A stretch of DNA of 64,000 bases. It comes from Viridibacillus soli (GTDB lineage: Bacteria; Bacillota; Bacilli; Bacillales_A; Planococcaceae). The stretch lies in contig NZ_JAEOAH010000006.1 of the NCBI RefSeq assembly GCF_016612995.1, positions 1-64,000 of the forward strand. Reading direction: 5' to 3'. Positions within the stretch are counted from its first letter, which is position 1; the number at the start of each line of letters is the position of its first letter. Position numbers and translations under genes: made by a program. Under the pieces are notes generated by a model. That model worked only from the letters and a program-made list of their open reading frames with translations. It ran no database searches and was not told the DNA's origin. Positions 35,134 to 43,577 of the stretch are shown one piece after another.

Positions 35134-35478
35134 AAACTCCCCATCTTTCTACAATATACGCATGTTTTATAATAGACTTTAGTTAACTATATAACGAAAT
35201 TGGTAATATGAAAATAGTTTTATACCTTTCTAAGCAAAAAATGTAAAAAAAGATAATCTAGGTCGTTATTCTCACATATTTTACAGTTTAAATATTTGAA
35301 TTCTATAAATTTTATACATAGATAGAAATTAAAGGTAATTTAAGCTATTTGTATCGGAAGAGGTGCTACAATACCCTATCAACTCCTATCCAAAACTATA
35401 GTATTGAATTCCTAAAATATGCATATTTTGTTTCGTATTTGTCACATTCACTAATGTCTAAGTATTCGAATCATTTTC
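35134..35478. other. Intergenic region between AraC and LytTR genes
   Basis: The A+T-rich 345 bases hold several direct near-repeats of AAACTATAGTA (near 35393 and 35498), which could be binding sites for one of the two flanking regulators. No gene with a ribosome binding site was seen. Confidence 0.4.
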
Positions 35479-35507
35479 TTTACTTAAATTTGACTTTAAA
35501 CTATAGT
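35479..35507 (+). promoter_or_regulatory. Promoter of the LytTR gene
   Basis: TTTACT (35479-35484) and TATAGT (35502-35507) are 17 bp apart and end 49 nt before the start codon. Confidence 0.6.
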
Positions 35508-35556
35508 AGAATGTTAGGAAAGTACTTAAGAATGGAAAGAAACGAGGTATGGATTA

Positions 35557-36207
35557 ATGGATCCACGATCTATTGAGGAATTGATACAGATTATTAAGGA
35601 GTTTTTCCCTGATAACACTTCAATCGTTATTTCAGACACTGAAGAATACTTATATTATCAGCCAAGCAAAAAAGTTGATTTAAAAATCAAACCAGGTGAT
35701 CAAATCCCTGAAGGTTCAGCAACACACAAAGCTCTTCATTATGGCCAAAAAATCAATTCATTTATTGAACCTGAAGTATTCGGTGTTCCTTACTATGGAA
35801 TGAGTATTCCATTAATGGAAGAAGGGGAAACAAAAGGTGCTATCACAGCTATTTTCCCGCAAAAACCTTCACCTTTCCTTACAAATTATATTACGATTAA
35901 AATTGATGACTGCTGGTATCCCGTCAAACATAAGGAAGTTATCTATTTAGAAACTCAACTTCGCAAAACTTTTGTGAAAACAATGCACAAAGAGGGCTAT
36001 CACCGATTGAATTTAAGTGATCTTGAGTTATTCTTATCTCCAGACTCTTTCATTCGTTGTCACCGTTCATACATTGTTAATATCGATTATATTGAAGAAA
36101 TCCAACCAGATTCTCATTCAACCTTCCTATTAATTATGAAAGATGGTACAAGAATTCCTGTAAGCCAACGTTACGCAAGTTATTTCCGTCGTTCACTAGG
36201 ATTTTAA
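35557..36207 (+). CDS. LytTR-domain transcriptional regulator without receiver
   Basis: The 216-residue protein has an N-terminal PAS-like sensory part (about 1-110, ITAIFPQKPSP closing it) and a C-terminal LytTR DNA-binding domain (about 115-216: VIYLETQLRKTFVKT, FIRCHRSYIVNIDYIEEIQ, RIPVSQRYAS). It has no phospho-receiver, so it likely senses a metabolite directly. It lies 230 nt upstream of the acetyl-CoA hydrolase/transferase on the same strand, with a terminator between, so it may activate that gene. A hairpin GCTAC/GTAGC at 36365-36383 is a possible site. Confidence 0.88.
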   Translation: MDPRSIEELIQIIKEFFPDNTSIVISDTEEYLYYQPSKKVDLKIKPGDQIPEGSATHKALHYGQKINSFIEPEVFGVPYYGMSIPLMEEGETKGAITAIFPQKPSPFLTNYITIKIDDCWYPVKHKEVIYLETQLRKTFVKTMHKEGYHRLNLSDLELFLSPDSFIRCHRSYIVNIDYIEEIQPDSHSTFLLIMKDGTRIPVSQRYASYFRRSLGF

Positions 36208-36217
36208 ACTAATATTT

Positions 36218-36249
36218 GAAAAAGCCTGTCTCTCAAGACAGGCTTTTTC
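36218..36249 (+). terminator. Terminator of the LytTR gene
   Basis: Stem AAAAAGCCTGTCT/AGACAGGCTTTTT with a 4-nt loop. Confidence 0.93.
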
Positions 36250-36253
36250 TCTT

Positions 36254-36310
36254 TTGCGCGCTTTTCTTCTCTTTTACGCGTTTTTTAAGCCTTTTCATGC
36301 TTTTTCCAAG
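36254..36310. repeat. Short array of CGCG/ATGC words about 20-21 bp apart
   Basis: The words gcgcgc, acgcg and atgc follow one another at 20 and 21 bp, each followed by a T-rich block (tttt). It follows directly after a terminator, as the 26.1-kb array does. Confidence 0.5.
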
Positions 36311-36437
36311 CAAATGTGACAATTCGATGATAATATAAAAATTAGGTATATTTTTTCATTCCAAGCTACCATTTTGAAGTAGCAATTTTATGTAATAATG
36401 ATTCGAAAGTATTCATTAAGCAGAGAGGATGATAGTA

Positions 36438-37958
36438 ATGACAGTAAAAATCGAGGAAAGACTTCGTCATGCAGAACTTGCTAAAAAGGTAATTACAGCA
36501 CAGGAGGCTGCAGCTCTAGTTAAAGATGGTATGGCACTTGGACTAAGTGGCTTCACTCGTTCAGGAGATGCAAAAGCTGTACCAATGGCTTTAGTTGAAC
36601 GCTCTAAAAATGAAAAGTTCAAAGTTGATGTATATACAGGAGCTTCTCTAGGTTCTGATATAGATACAATCATGTCTGATGCAGGTATTATTGGTAAACG
36701 TGTACCTTTCCAATCTGATAGCGCAATGCGTGGACATATCAACAAAGGTGACATGTACTATATTGACCAACATTTATCTATTACAGCTGAGTACTTACGC
36801 CAAGGCGCTATGAAAGGCGTAGACATAGCAATCATTGAAGCAGTAGCAATTACTGAAGATGGTCTTTTGATCCCAACAACTTCTGTTGGTAACTCACCAA
36901 TCTTCGTTTCAACTGCAGACAAAGTAATTATCGAGTTAAACCTTGCTTCTTATCCAGCACTTGAAGGTATGCACGATATCTACGTTCCTGGAAACCAAGG
37001 AGAACGTGGACCAATTCCATTGTTAAATGCTTCTGATCGTATTGGTACAATCGGTATTCCTTTAGACCTTGATAAAGTTGCTGGTATTGTCATTACAAAC
37101 CAAGAAGACTCCGAATCTGCAATTGTACCACCAGATGCTGAAACAGACCAAATCGCTTCTCACTTACTTGACTTCCTACGTAACGAAATCAAAGAAGGAC
37201 GTTTAACAGAAGAACTTGCTCCGATGCAATCCGGCGTTGGTTCAGTAGCAAACGCTGTACTTCACGGTATGTTAGATTCTGAGTTCAAAGACTTAGAAGT
37301 TTACTCTGAAGTATTACAAGATGCTGTATTCGATTTAATCGACGCTGGAAAAGTAAAATTTGCTAGTGGATGCTCTACAACACTTTCTCAAGAGAAAATG
37401 GATTCTGTTTATCACAATTTAGAAAAATACAAAGATAAAGTAGTACTACGTCCACAAGAAATTTCTAACCACCCTGAACTTATTCGTCGTATGGGGTTAA
37501 TCGCGATCAATACTGCCCTTGAGCTTGATATCTACGGAAACGTAAACTCAACTCACGTAAGCGGTACTAAAATGATGAATGGTATCGGAGGATCTGGAGA
37601 CTTTACACGTAACTCACGAGTTGCTATCTTCGTTACAAAATCCTACGCTAAAGGTGGCAAAATTTCTTCAGTAGTACCATTCGTACCTCACGTTGACCAT
37701 ACTGAACATGACGTTGACGTAATTGTAACTGAACAAGGTTATGCTGATTTACGCGGACTTGCTCCACGTGAACGTTCTGCAGTAATTATTGAAAACTGTG
37801 CACACCCTAAATTCAAAGATGCTTTAAATGCATATGTAGAAGAAGCTTCAGCACGCGGTGGGCAAACTCCACACGTATTGGAAAAAGCTTTCGAATTCCA
37901 CACTAACCTTGCTAAATACGGTCAAATGCTAGCACCAGAAACTGAAGACGTAAAATAA
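36438..37958 (+). CDS. Acetyl-CoA hydrolase/transferase (succinate CoA-transferase type)
   Basis: The 506-residue enzyme matches the acetyl-CoA hydrolase/transferase family, with typical segments GLSGFTRSGDAKAVP, GASLGSD, the active-site region VTEQGYADLRGLAPRERS, and IGGSGDFTRNS. The length and SCACT-like signatures fit succinyl-CoA:acetate CoA-transferase. It would move CoA between acetate and succinate, linking acetate use to the TCA cycle. The ATG at 36438 follows GAGAGGATG; the ATG at 36429 overlaps that site. Control by the LytTR gene upstream is inferred from position. Confidence 0.92.
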   Translation: MTVKIEERLRHAELAKKVITAQEAAALVKDGMALGLSGFTRSGDAKAVPMALVERSKNEKFKVDVYTGASLGSDIDTIMSDAGIIGKRVPFQSDSAMRGHINKGDMYYIDQHLSITAEYLRQGAMKGVDIAIIEAVAITEDGLLIPTTSVGNSPIFVSTADKVIIELNLASYPALEGMHDIYVPGNQGERGPIPLLNASDRIGTIGIPLDLDKVAGIVITNQEDSESAIVPPDAETDQIASHLLDFLRNEIKEGRLTEELAPMQSGVGSVANAVLHGMLDSEFKDLEVYSEVLQDAVFDLIDAGKVKFASGCSTTLSQEKMDSVYHNLEKYKDKVVLRPQEISNHPELIRRMGLIAINTALELDIYGNVNSTHVSGTKMMNGIGGSGDFTRNSRVAIFVTKSYAKGGKISSVVPFVPHVDHTEHDVDVIVTEQGYADLRGLAPRERSAVIIENCAHPKFKDALNAYVEEASARGGQTPHVLEKAFEFHTNLAKYGQMLAPETEDVK

Positions 37959-37984
37959 TTCAGCTCTGAAAGCGTAATAATGTG

Positions 37985-38013
37985 AGACTGCCAAATATTT
38001 GGCAGTCTTTTTT
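37985..38013 (+). terminator. Terminator of the CoA-transferase gene
   Basis: Perfect stem GACTGCCAAATATTTGGCAGTC followed by TTTTTTT. Confidence 0.93.
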
Positions 38014-38037
38014 TCACCACTCATAAACACGAATATA

Positions 38038-38074
38038 AATAAAGCCAATCGCAAATTTCTTACGATTGGCTTTT
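38038..38074 (-). terminator. Terminator of the gene at 38084
   Basis: Stem AAAGCCAATCG/CGATTGGCTTT with T-rich end on the minus strand. Confidence 0.9.
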
Positions 38075-38083
38075 ACTAATTTA

Positions 38084-38404
38084 TTATTCTTTATCTTCTA
38101 CAGGTTGTTCTGGATCGTTGAAAGAATTATCTTGTCCATCATCCTGCACTTCTGCATTGTAATATCGAACGCTTGTCAGCGCCCCTTCGTCTACCATTCT
38201 ACTGTCACCCTCATCATATGGGTCCGGGTGGCCTGCTTCAGTTAAATCAGAAAGATTGTGTTTTTGTGCTTCAATAAATGAATTGACTTTCACTTTCGTA
38301 TTATTAAATGCAACTACAGCTTTATCACGGTTTTCTTTTTTGCGGAAATATGCATATGCACCTGCTGCGATACCAGCGATCACTAAAGATTTACCTTTTG
38401 CCAT
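38084..38404 (-). CDS. Small membrane-anchored acidic protein, unrecognised
   Basis: The 106-residue protein starts with a glycine/alanine-rich hydrophobic helix (LVIAGIAAGAYAYF, 7-20), a basic stop (RKKENRDK), a helical stretch, and a long acidic C-terminal tail ending in EDKE. The pattern is like YtxH-type stress proteins but the match is not certain. A strong site (GGAAGG) precedes the ATG. It is a single-gene unit with its own terminator. Confidence 0.8.
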   Translation of the reverse strand: MAKGKSLVIAGIAAGAYAYFRKKENRDKAVVAFNNTKVKVNSFIEAQKHNLSDLTEAGHPDPYDEGDSRMVDEGALTSVRYYNAEVQDDGQDNSFNDPEQPVEDKE

Positions 38405-38509
38405 TGAACATCATTCCTTCCAATATTTTCTCTCATCATACTATGTTATATACCCTATGTCCAAACAACAAAACATGACAATTATGTTAACTTTGCGAAA
38501 ATGCAATTT

Positions 38510-38953
38510 TTATCGTTTACACACCATACTAATATGAGGTAAACATTCCATAATATACGGTTCAGAAACAGCCTCAAATCCAAATGAACCGTAGAACTTT
38601 TGTAAATAAGCTTGTGCTTCTATAAACAAGTCCGCTTCAGGCCATTCTCGTTCTAAAATAGCCATTACTCGTTTTAAGAGTTCTTGTGCTAAACCTGTCC
38701 CTCGTGCTTCTGGTAAAACGATTACGCGTCCAAACGAGCCCATTTCGAATTTTTCTCCCGGTGGAACAACACGTGCATAAGCAATTAGTTTGCCATCCTT
38801 CTCATATGACAAATGTATACAATTTTGATCATGATCATCCAAATCTGCATAATAAGCTTCTTGCTCAACTACAAACACATTAATACGTAATTGTAAGATG
38901 CGGTATAGCTCTATCGTTGTTAAGTCTTCAAATTTTTGTTCTTTCCATGCCAT
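38510..38953 (-). CDS. ElaA-family GNAT acetyltransferase
   Basis: The 147-residue protein is a GNAT fold enzyme of the ElaA group: the N-terminal LRINVFVVEQEAYYADLDDHD and GSFGRVIVLPEARGTGLAQ, the acetyl-CoA loop, are typical. The substrate is unknown. The start follows AAGGAGTGA. No operon partner. Confidence 0.92.
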   Translation of the reverse strand: MAWKEQKFEDLTTIELYRILQLRINVFVVEQEAYYADLDDHDQNCIHLSYEKDGKLIAYARVVPPGEKFEMGSFGRVIVLPEARGTGLAQELLKRVMAILEREWPEADLFIEAQAYLQKFYGSFGFEAVSEPYIMECLPHISMVCKR

Positions 38954-39031
38954 TATTTATCACTCCTTATTATTTATTATTTCACATATTCTATACCTTT
39001 TCGACCAATTAATACTAGAGAAGTTTTGAAG

Positions 39032-39151
39032 ATGATTCGTACAATGCAGCAAAGTAATAATCTAGCGGTACAAAAAGTGACAGAAGCAAATTGGCATTTT
39101 ACACATGAATATATTTTACCGAAGGATATTTCAAATCCTTTCTTAGCTTAA
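39032..39151 (+). CDS. Possible 39-residue protein or gene fragment
   Basis: A 39-codon frame from ATG 39032 ends TAA at 39151. The product has no recognisable domain. The nearest site AGAGAAG is weak and the frame is open upstream without a start of its own. It may be the 3' remnant of a lost gene rather than a working one. The following 270 bases hold nothing else. Confidence 0.3.
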   Translation: MIRTMQQSNNLAVQKVTEANWHFTHEYILPKDISNPFLA

Positions 39152-39376
39152 GCTTGCATTGAGATAATGCGTTCAAAGCGTTTAGAGTACTCTACTCTTC
39201 TTTTAATTAAAAATGTTGGAGAACATAGGTCTTATTAGTTCCAACTCTGTAAGCTCCTAATTAATAGCCCTCTGAAGCGCTCTTCGACAATCCTCTGCTC
39301 CAAACAGCTAAGTAAATTTTATCTTCATAAAAGCATTTCATTTGCGAAAACAGTTTCAAAACAGTATATTAAATTA
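39152..39376. other. Intergenic stretch with nothing recognised
   Basis: No frame longer than about 22 codons with a start and no strong hairpin was seen between the possible fragment and the SDR control region. Confidence 0.45.
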
Positions 39377-39398
39377 AGTAAGTGAATACTAACTAACT
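39377..39398. promoter_or_regulatory. Candidate TetR operator before the SDR gene
   Basis: AGTAAGT and ACTAACT (6 of 7 complementary) flank an 8-nt centre about 30 nt before the SDR start. The TetR gene downstream in the same operon is the obvious candidate to bind it. The match is imperfect. Confidence 0.4.
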
Positions 39399-39429
39399 TT
39401 CTATATTTTATTAAGGGAGAGATTTTATT

Positions 39430-40176
39430 ATGGCAGAACGCGTAGTAGTTATTACAGGTGCAGGTAGCGGTATTGGTCGTTCAACAGCTGTTAAATTTGC
39501 ACGTAAAGGTGACAAAATAGTTGTAGCTGATTTCAATGAAAAAGGCGGCCAAGAAACTGTTGATATGATTAAAGCTGCAAATGGCGAAGCTACTTTCGTA
39601 AAAGTAGACGTTTCTAAATTTGATCAAGTAGAAGCAATGGTAGAAAAATCTATTGAGTTATACGGTTCTTTAGATGTTGTTTTTAACAACGCCGGTATTG
39701 GTAAAATTATTCCATTTCTAGATTATACAGTAGAAGATTATGAACGCGTCATTGGCGTTAACCAGAATGGTGTATTCTATGGCATGCTAGCAGCTGGTCG
39801 TAAAATGCGCGACCTTGGTGTAAAAGGTGTTATTATCAACACAGCTTCGGTATTTGGTTATCTCTCAAATCAATATACATTTGCATACCAAGCATCTAAA
39901 GGTGCCGTACGTATGATGTGTCAAACAGGTGCTCTTGAATTAGCTCCATATGGCATTCGCGTTGTAGGTGTTGCCCCTGGAACCGTCGATACCCCGATCG
40001 TTCAAGGCTTTAAGGATGCTGGATTAACTGACAAATTAAAAAGTAACCAAATGCGTGGGGATTTAATCCAACCCGAAGCTATTGCCAATGCCGTTTATCT
40101 GCTATCATTGGAAGAGGCAGATGTTATTAACGGAAGTGTGGTCATGCTTGATGATGGATACGCATCATTCAAATAA
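39430..40176 (+). CDS. Short-chain dehydrogenase/reductase
   Basis: The 248-residue classical SDR has TGAGSGIGRS (NAD(P)-binding, about 10-19), NNAGIG (88-93), the Ser, Tyr and Lys catalytic residues in NTASVFGYLSNQYTFAYQASK, and PGTVDTPI. An Asp after the second beta strand (VADFNE) suggests NAD rather than NADP. It starts behind AAGGGAGAG. Its stop overlaps the start of a TetR gene by 26 nt, so the two are coupled. The substrate is unknown. Confidence 0.93.
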   Translation: MAERVVVITGAGSGIGRSTAVKFARKGDKIVVADFNEKGGQETVDMIKAANGEATFVKVDVSKFDQVEAMVEKSIELYGSLDVVFNNAGIGKIIPFLDYTVEDYERVIGVNQNGVFYGMLAAGRKMRDLGVKGVIINTASVFGYLSNQYTFAYQASKGAVRMMCQTGALELAPYGIRVVGVAPGTVDTPIVQGFKDAGLTDKLKSNQMRGDLIQPEAIANAVYLLSLEEADVINGSVVMLDDGYASFK

Positions 40177-40756
40177 ACAAACAAAAGGTGCTATAACAAA
40201 GCACAAAATTATAGTAGAAGCGCGTGACCTTTTTTATAGACAAGGTTTTGCTGCAACATCTACTGCTCAAATCGCTAAAAAAGTAGGCGTTTCAGAAGCC
40301 GCATTATATAAGCATTTCAAAGGTAAGATGGCACTGTTACTTGCAACAGTCGAGCCTGAACGTCCGCATGATCAAGAGGTAAGCTATTTTTCTACCCTTT
40401 CTAATTTAGATTTATTAGGTGCTTGGACTGAACAACTAATCTCAACAGTTTTCCATAACCGTCCACAATATACGATTATTTTCTCGGAGTCTCCAAGACA
40501 CCCTGAACTATCCGAAAACTATATTCGACATCTTCATCAACTAACAAATGCTGATAAAGAATTGTTAACACGTATGGATAAAGGTCAGCTACCTAAGCTT
40601 GATCTTGTTCTCTTTCAAGTAGGAATAATTGGATCTTTTCTCGCAATGCTTACGCATAAACGTATTTACGAACCAACACTTAACCTCCAGGATATTCCTG
40701 AAGATATTCGCCATACGCTTATTAGCATTGTAGAAGGAAAACTGTTCCAACAATAA
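40151..40756 (+). CDS. TetR-family transcriptional regulator
   Basis: The 201-residue protein has a TetR N-terminal helix-turn-helix (about 17-62: ARDLFYRQGFAATSTAQIAK and VSEAALYKHFKGK). The start ATG at 40151 lies inside the SDR gene and replaces the longer in-frame start at 40082, which would have no site. The C-terminal ligand domain is not recognisable further. It probably represses its own operon. Confidence 0.9.
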   Translation: MMDTHHSNKQTKGAITKHKIIVEARDLFYRQGFAATSTAQIAKKVGVSEAALYKHFKGKMALLLATVEPERPHDQEVSYFSTLSNLDLLGAWTEQLISTVFHNRPQYTIIFSESPRHPELSENYIRHLHQLTNADKELLTRMDKGQLPKLDLVLFQVGIIGSFLAMLTHKRIYEPTLNLQDIPEDIRHTLISIVEGKLFQQ

Positions 40757-40792
40757 AAAAGAGCTCCTAGCAATTAGCTGGGAGCTCTTTTC
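40755..40792. terminator. Bidirectional terminator after SDR-TetR
   Basis: Stem AAAAGAGCTCCTAG/CTGGGAGCTCTTTT between convergent genes. Confidence 0.92.
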
Positions 40793-40794
40793 GT

Positions 40795-41244
40795 TTATTC
40801 GTTTACATAAAAAGTATCAATTTCTTCAACTTTTGGTTTTCTTACAAAGCTCATAATAGCTGCAATATAGAATAGAATTGCAGTTATTGAGATAACCCCT
40901 GAAAAGACACCCGCCAATATAAAGAACGTGCCTGCCATTGTTTGTTTACCATCTTTTTTGATAAACACGATACCTAAAATACCAAATACAGTTGATGCAA
41001 GTAACACAATAATGCCAACCCATCCAAATGCATTTAAATAATACGGCATATCATCTACTAAAACATCTAAATCTTCTGCACTTAGAGTTGGGTTATTCTC
41101 TAATTCTGTTCTCAACCCATCTTGAAACGTTGTATCCTCTGCAGCAGTTGAGATAAACATCATCATTATAGAAATTAAAATAATTACCAATACGTTAAAA
41201 ATGGAACCAATAATACCTAAAGCCATTTCCCCAGTTCTCTTCAT
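40795..41244 (-). CDS. DUF4064 membrane protein
   Basis: The 149-residue protein starts MKRTGEMALGIIGSIFNVL and has four membrane helices (about 10-32, 68-90, 100-122, 125-145) with an acidic extracellular loop near 35-62. This is the DUF4064 pattern common in Bacillales. Function unknown. A GAGGTGATT site precedes the ATG. Confidence 0.85.
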   Translation of the reverse strand: MKRTGEMALGIIGSIFNVLVIILISIMMMFISTAAEDTTFQDGLRTELENNPTLSAEDLDVLVDDMPYYLNAFGWVGIIVLLASTVFGILGIVFIKKDGKQTMAGTFFILAGVFSGVISITAILFYIAAIMSFVRKPKVEEIDTFYVNE

Positions 41245-41314
41245 CTAATCACCTCTTCATTATCATTTCTTCTTACTATACGGATTACCCTTCTATTTAG
41301 TTTCATTTTTTTGT

Positions 41315-41350
41315 AAAAAATAGCCCACTACAAATATAGTGAGCTATTTT
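41315..41350 (-). terminator. Terminator of the gene at 41383
   Basis: Stem AAATAGCTCACTA/TAGTGGGCTATTT followed by T residues on the minus strand. Confidence 0.88.
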
Positions 41351-41382
41351 GCTAAAAGGACTATTTAATTTTATTAAAAAGA

Positions 41383-41664
41383 TTATGCTTTAATGTCATC
41401 ATATGCATTTGATTTTTCGAAAGCTGCTACTACATATGAACAAACTGCTTCAATTTTGAAGCCTTTCTCTCTAGCATAGTCAGCTGTACGATCTAGCAAC
41501 TGTTTTGCTACACCTTGTCCACGTAATTTCTCTGATACAAATGTATGTTCAACAACCATAATATCGCCTAATTTCGTCCAAATAATTTCAGCTAATACTT
41601 CATCGTTTTCTTTGTATTCAAATGCTGATTCTTCGTTGCCACGGTTGCTTAATTGAAATTCCAT
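41383..41664 (-). CDS. Small GNAT-type acetyltransferase (YjdJ/GCN5-like)
   Basis: The 93-residue protein is a minimal acyltransferase of the single-domain YjdJ type: VVEHTFVSEKLRGQGVAKQLL is the CoA-binding loop, and CSYVVAAFEKS the end. The ATG at 41664 is preferred because AAAGGATG lies upstream; a GTG at 41673 would be too close. Family substrates are unknown. It precedes no operon partner. Confidence 0.9.
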   Translation of the reverse strand: MEFQLSNRGNEESAFEYKENDEVLAEIIWTKLGDIMVVEHTFVSEKLRGQGVAKQLLDRTADYAREKGFKIEAVCSYVVAAFEKSNAYDDIKA

Positions 41665-41703
41665 ATGACACACATCCTTTTTTTAACTATAGTTTATCAT
41701 AAA

Positions 41704-42678
41704 TTATTCCATTAGAGTTAATGGTCTTAACTTTGTTTCAATTTTTTCACGATGAGGCTCGAGAAATGGTGGTAATGCTAATTCTTCGCCTAAAGTTTCA
41801 AGCGGCTCATCTGATGTGAAACCCGGTTCATCTGTTGCTAGTTCATATAAAATGCCATTTGGTTCACGGAAGTAAATGGAACGGAAATAGAAACGATCCA
41901 CTTTACCTGAAGTTTGGAAACCTAGTTCACGTAATTTCCCTTCCCATAAATCGTATTCTTCATACGTATTAACACGGAAAGCTACATGGTGTACACTCCC
42001 TCTTCCTGGACGTTCTCTCGGAAGGTCTGAACGTTCTTCAATATGCACTTCAGCACCAGGACCACCTTCACCTGTTGTATAAACGGTGATGTCCGGCATA
42101 TTTGGTACCAAGGATGAATAACTACCCGCTTTTTCAAAGCCCAAAACTTGCGTTAATACTGTCCCAGTGGGTGCTTCCTTATGGACTGTTAATGTCACTG
42201 GTCCTAAACCGACAATTGCAAATTCTGCTGGTACATCTGAACCCACCCAAGCTTCTCCATAAGGTACTCCTTTTCCATCATCTACAACTAACATTAAACG
42301 TGAACCTTCGAAATCTTGGAAGGTTAACGTTTGTCGACCGAAGCGATCCAAAGTCTCACCATGCTCTACTTCTAATTCGTCAAAGCGCTTAATCCAATAT
42401 TGTAGCGCCTCCTCTGATTTTATGCGGAAAGAGGTGTTACTAATACTAGATACTCCTGGAGATGTGGGACCTGCCATTGGAATATCAAAATAAGTCATAT
42501 CAGAACCCGGTGTTCCTACTGCATCAGCGTAAAATAAATGATATGAAGAAGTATTATCTTGGTTAACTGTTTTTTTTACAAGGCGCATGCCTAGAATTTT
42601 TGTGAAAAAATGATGATTTTTTTCTGCATTAGCTGTAATTGCTGAAACGTGGTGGATACCTGCTAAATGTAATGACAT
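41704..42678 (-). CDS. VOC-superfamily ring-cleaving dioxygenase (MhqO-like)
   Basis: The 324-residue protein contains two vicinal-oxygen-chelate halves, starting GIHHVSAITANAEKN and VHHVAFRV, with metal ligands in HH and in ILYELATDEPGF. This length and pattern match MhqA/MhqE/MhqO, which act on hydroquinones and catechols in B. subtilis. An MhqR-type box lies at 42718-42733, 40 nt before the start. Sequence and box together support a role in quinone detoxification. Confidence 0.92.
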   Translation of the reverse strand: MSLHLAGIHHVSAITANAEKNHHFFTKILGMRLVKKTVNQDNTSSYHLFYADAVGTPGSDMTYFDIPMAGPTSPGVSSISNTSFRIKSEEALQYWIKRFDELEVEHGETLDRFGRQTLTFQDFEGSRLMLVVDDGKGVPYGEAWVGSDVPAEFAIVGLGPVTLTVHKEAPTGTVLTQVLGFEKAGSYSSLVPNMPDITVYTTGEGGPGAEVHIEERSDLPRERPGRGSVHHVAFRVNTYEEYDLWEGKLRELGFQTSGKVDRFYFRSIYFREPNGILYELATDEPGFTSDEPLETLGEELALPPFLEPHREKIETKLRPLTLME

Positions 42679-42717
42679 CGTAAATGCCTCCTATTATATA
42701 AAAATCACTTCGAATAT

Positions 42718-42733
42718 ATCTCGGATTCAAAAT
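42718..42733. promoter_or_regulatory. MhqR-type box before the dioxygenase gene
   Basis: ATCTCGGATTCAAAAT matches the palindrome ATCTCGAATTCGAGAT at 13 of 16 positions. The latter is the MhqR (MarR-family quinone sensor) operator known from B. subtilis. Confidence 0.65.
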
Positions 42734-42789
42734 AATTTATTATTTTCATATTATCATCGCTTTCGAATGCAATTGCGCTGCTTTGGCTA

Positions 42790-42872
42790 TTTTAAGTGCT
42801 GCTATTCTACCCTCGAAATCTTGATTACTATGCTCGTTAATCGATGATCTATGCTCTTTTTTTCAATAAAAA
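42790..42872. repeat. Degenerate array of RYGCTC/GCTG words
   Basis: Two atgctc words at about 42830 and 42851 are 21 bp apart, and gcgctg and gtgctg words further left are 21 bp apart. It lies directly upstream of the 82-bp array. Confidence 0.4.
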
Positions 42873-42903
42873 TACCTACTCTGGGTTAGAGTAGGTTCGA
42901 TTC

Positions 42904-43577
42904 GTATCATAACAATGCGGCCCTCAGTCATCATAGTTTGTGCTTGAGTCATTACAGCTCGGATGAGTCATAGAAGCTAGAGCTCCAGTCATAACAGTTG
43001 CGCCCTCAGTCATCATAGTTTGTGCTTGAGTCATTACAGCTCGGATGAGTCATAGAAGCTAGAGCTCCAGTCATAACAGTTATGCTCTCAGTCATCATAG
43101 ATTGCGGTTGAGTCATTACAGCTCGGCTGAGTCATAGAAGCTCGGGCACCAGTCATAACAGATATGCTCTCAGTCATCCTAGTTTGCGCTTGAGTCAGTA
43201 CAGCTCGCCTGAGTCTTAGAGCTGGAGCTCCAGTCCTAACAGTTACACTCTCAGTCATCATAGATTGCGGTTGAGTCATTACAGCTCGGCTGAGTCATAG
43301 AAGCTCGGGCACCAGTCATAACAGATATGCTCTCAGTCATCATAGTTTGCGCTTGAGTCATTACAGCTCGGATGAGTCATAGAAGCTGGAGCTCCAGTCA
43401 TAACAGTTACACTCTCAGTCATCATAGTTTGCGCTTGAGTCATTACAGCTCGCCTGAGTCATAAAAGCTAGAGCTCCAGTCATAACAGTTATGCTCTCAG
43501 TCATCATAGATTGCGCTTGAGTCATTACAGCTCGCCTGAGTCATAGAAGCTAGGGCCCCAGTCATAACAACTAAACG
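42904..43577. repeat. Higher-order tandem array: eight 82-bp units of four AGTCAT words
   Basis: Units begin at 42923, 43005, 43087, 43169, 43250, 43332, 43414 and 43496. Seven of the eight are 82 bp and one is 81 bp. Each contains four subunits of 19-21 bp led by CAGTCAT or GAGTCAT (ctcagtcat, ttgagtcat, atgagtcat, tccagtcat), giving about 32 AGTCAT words. A partial unit lies at 42904-42922. Units differ by scattered substitutions; units at 43087 and 43250 are nearly identical. 82 is not a multiple of three, so it is not a coding repeat. Confidence 0.95.

Noticed and set aside
35349-35576. 75-codon frame upstream of the LytTR gene
   Set aside because: No ribosome binding site; it overlaps the LytTR promoter and the start of that gene in another frame.
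36365-36383. Hairpin GCTAC/GTAGC before the CoA-transferase as a terminator or LytTR site
   Set aside because: The stem is only 5 bp with no T tract; it was left as a weak possible site in the LytTR entry rather than called.
40082-40150. Long N-terminal extension of the TetR protein
   Set aside because: The extension overlaps the SDR coding region in another frame and lacks a ribosome binding site; start at 40151 is more likely.
43088-43279. Open frame (63 codons) inside the 82-bp array on the minus strand
   Set aside because: The 82-bp period shifts frame every unit and there is no ribosome binding site; the frame is chance from the low-complexity repeat.
42904-43577. CRISPR-like regular repeats
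   Set aside because: The units are directly adjacent 82-bp repeats with all parts repeated and no unique spacers; no cas genes are near.
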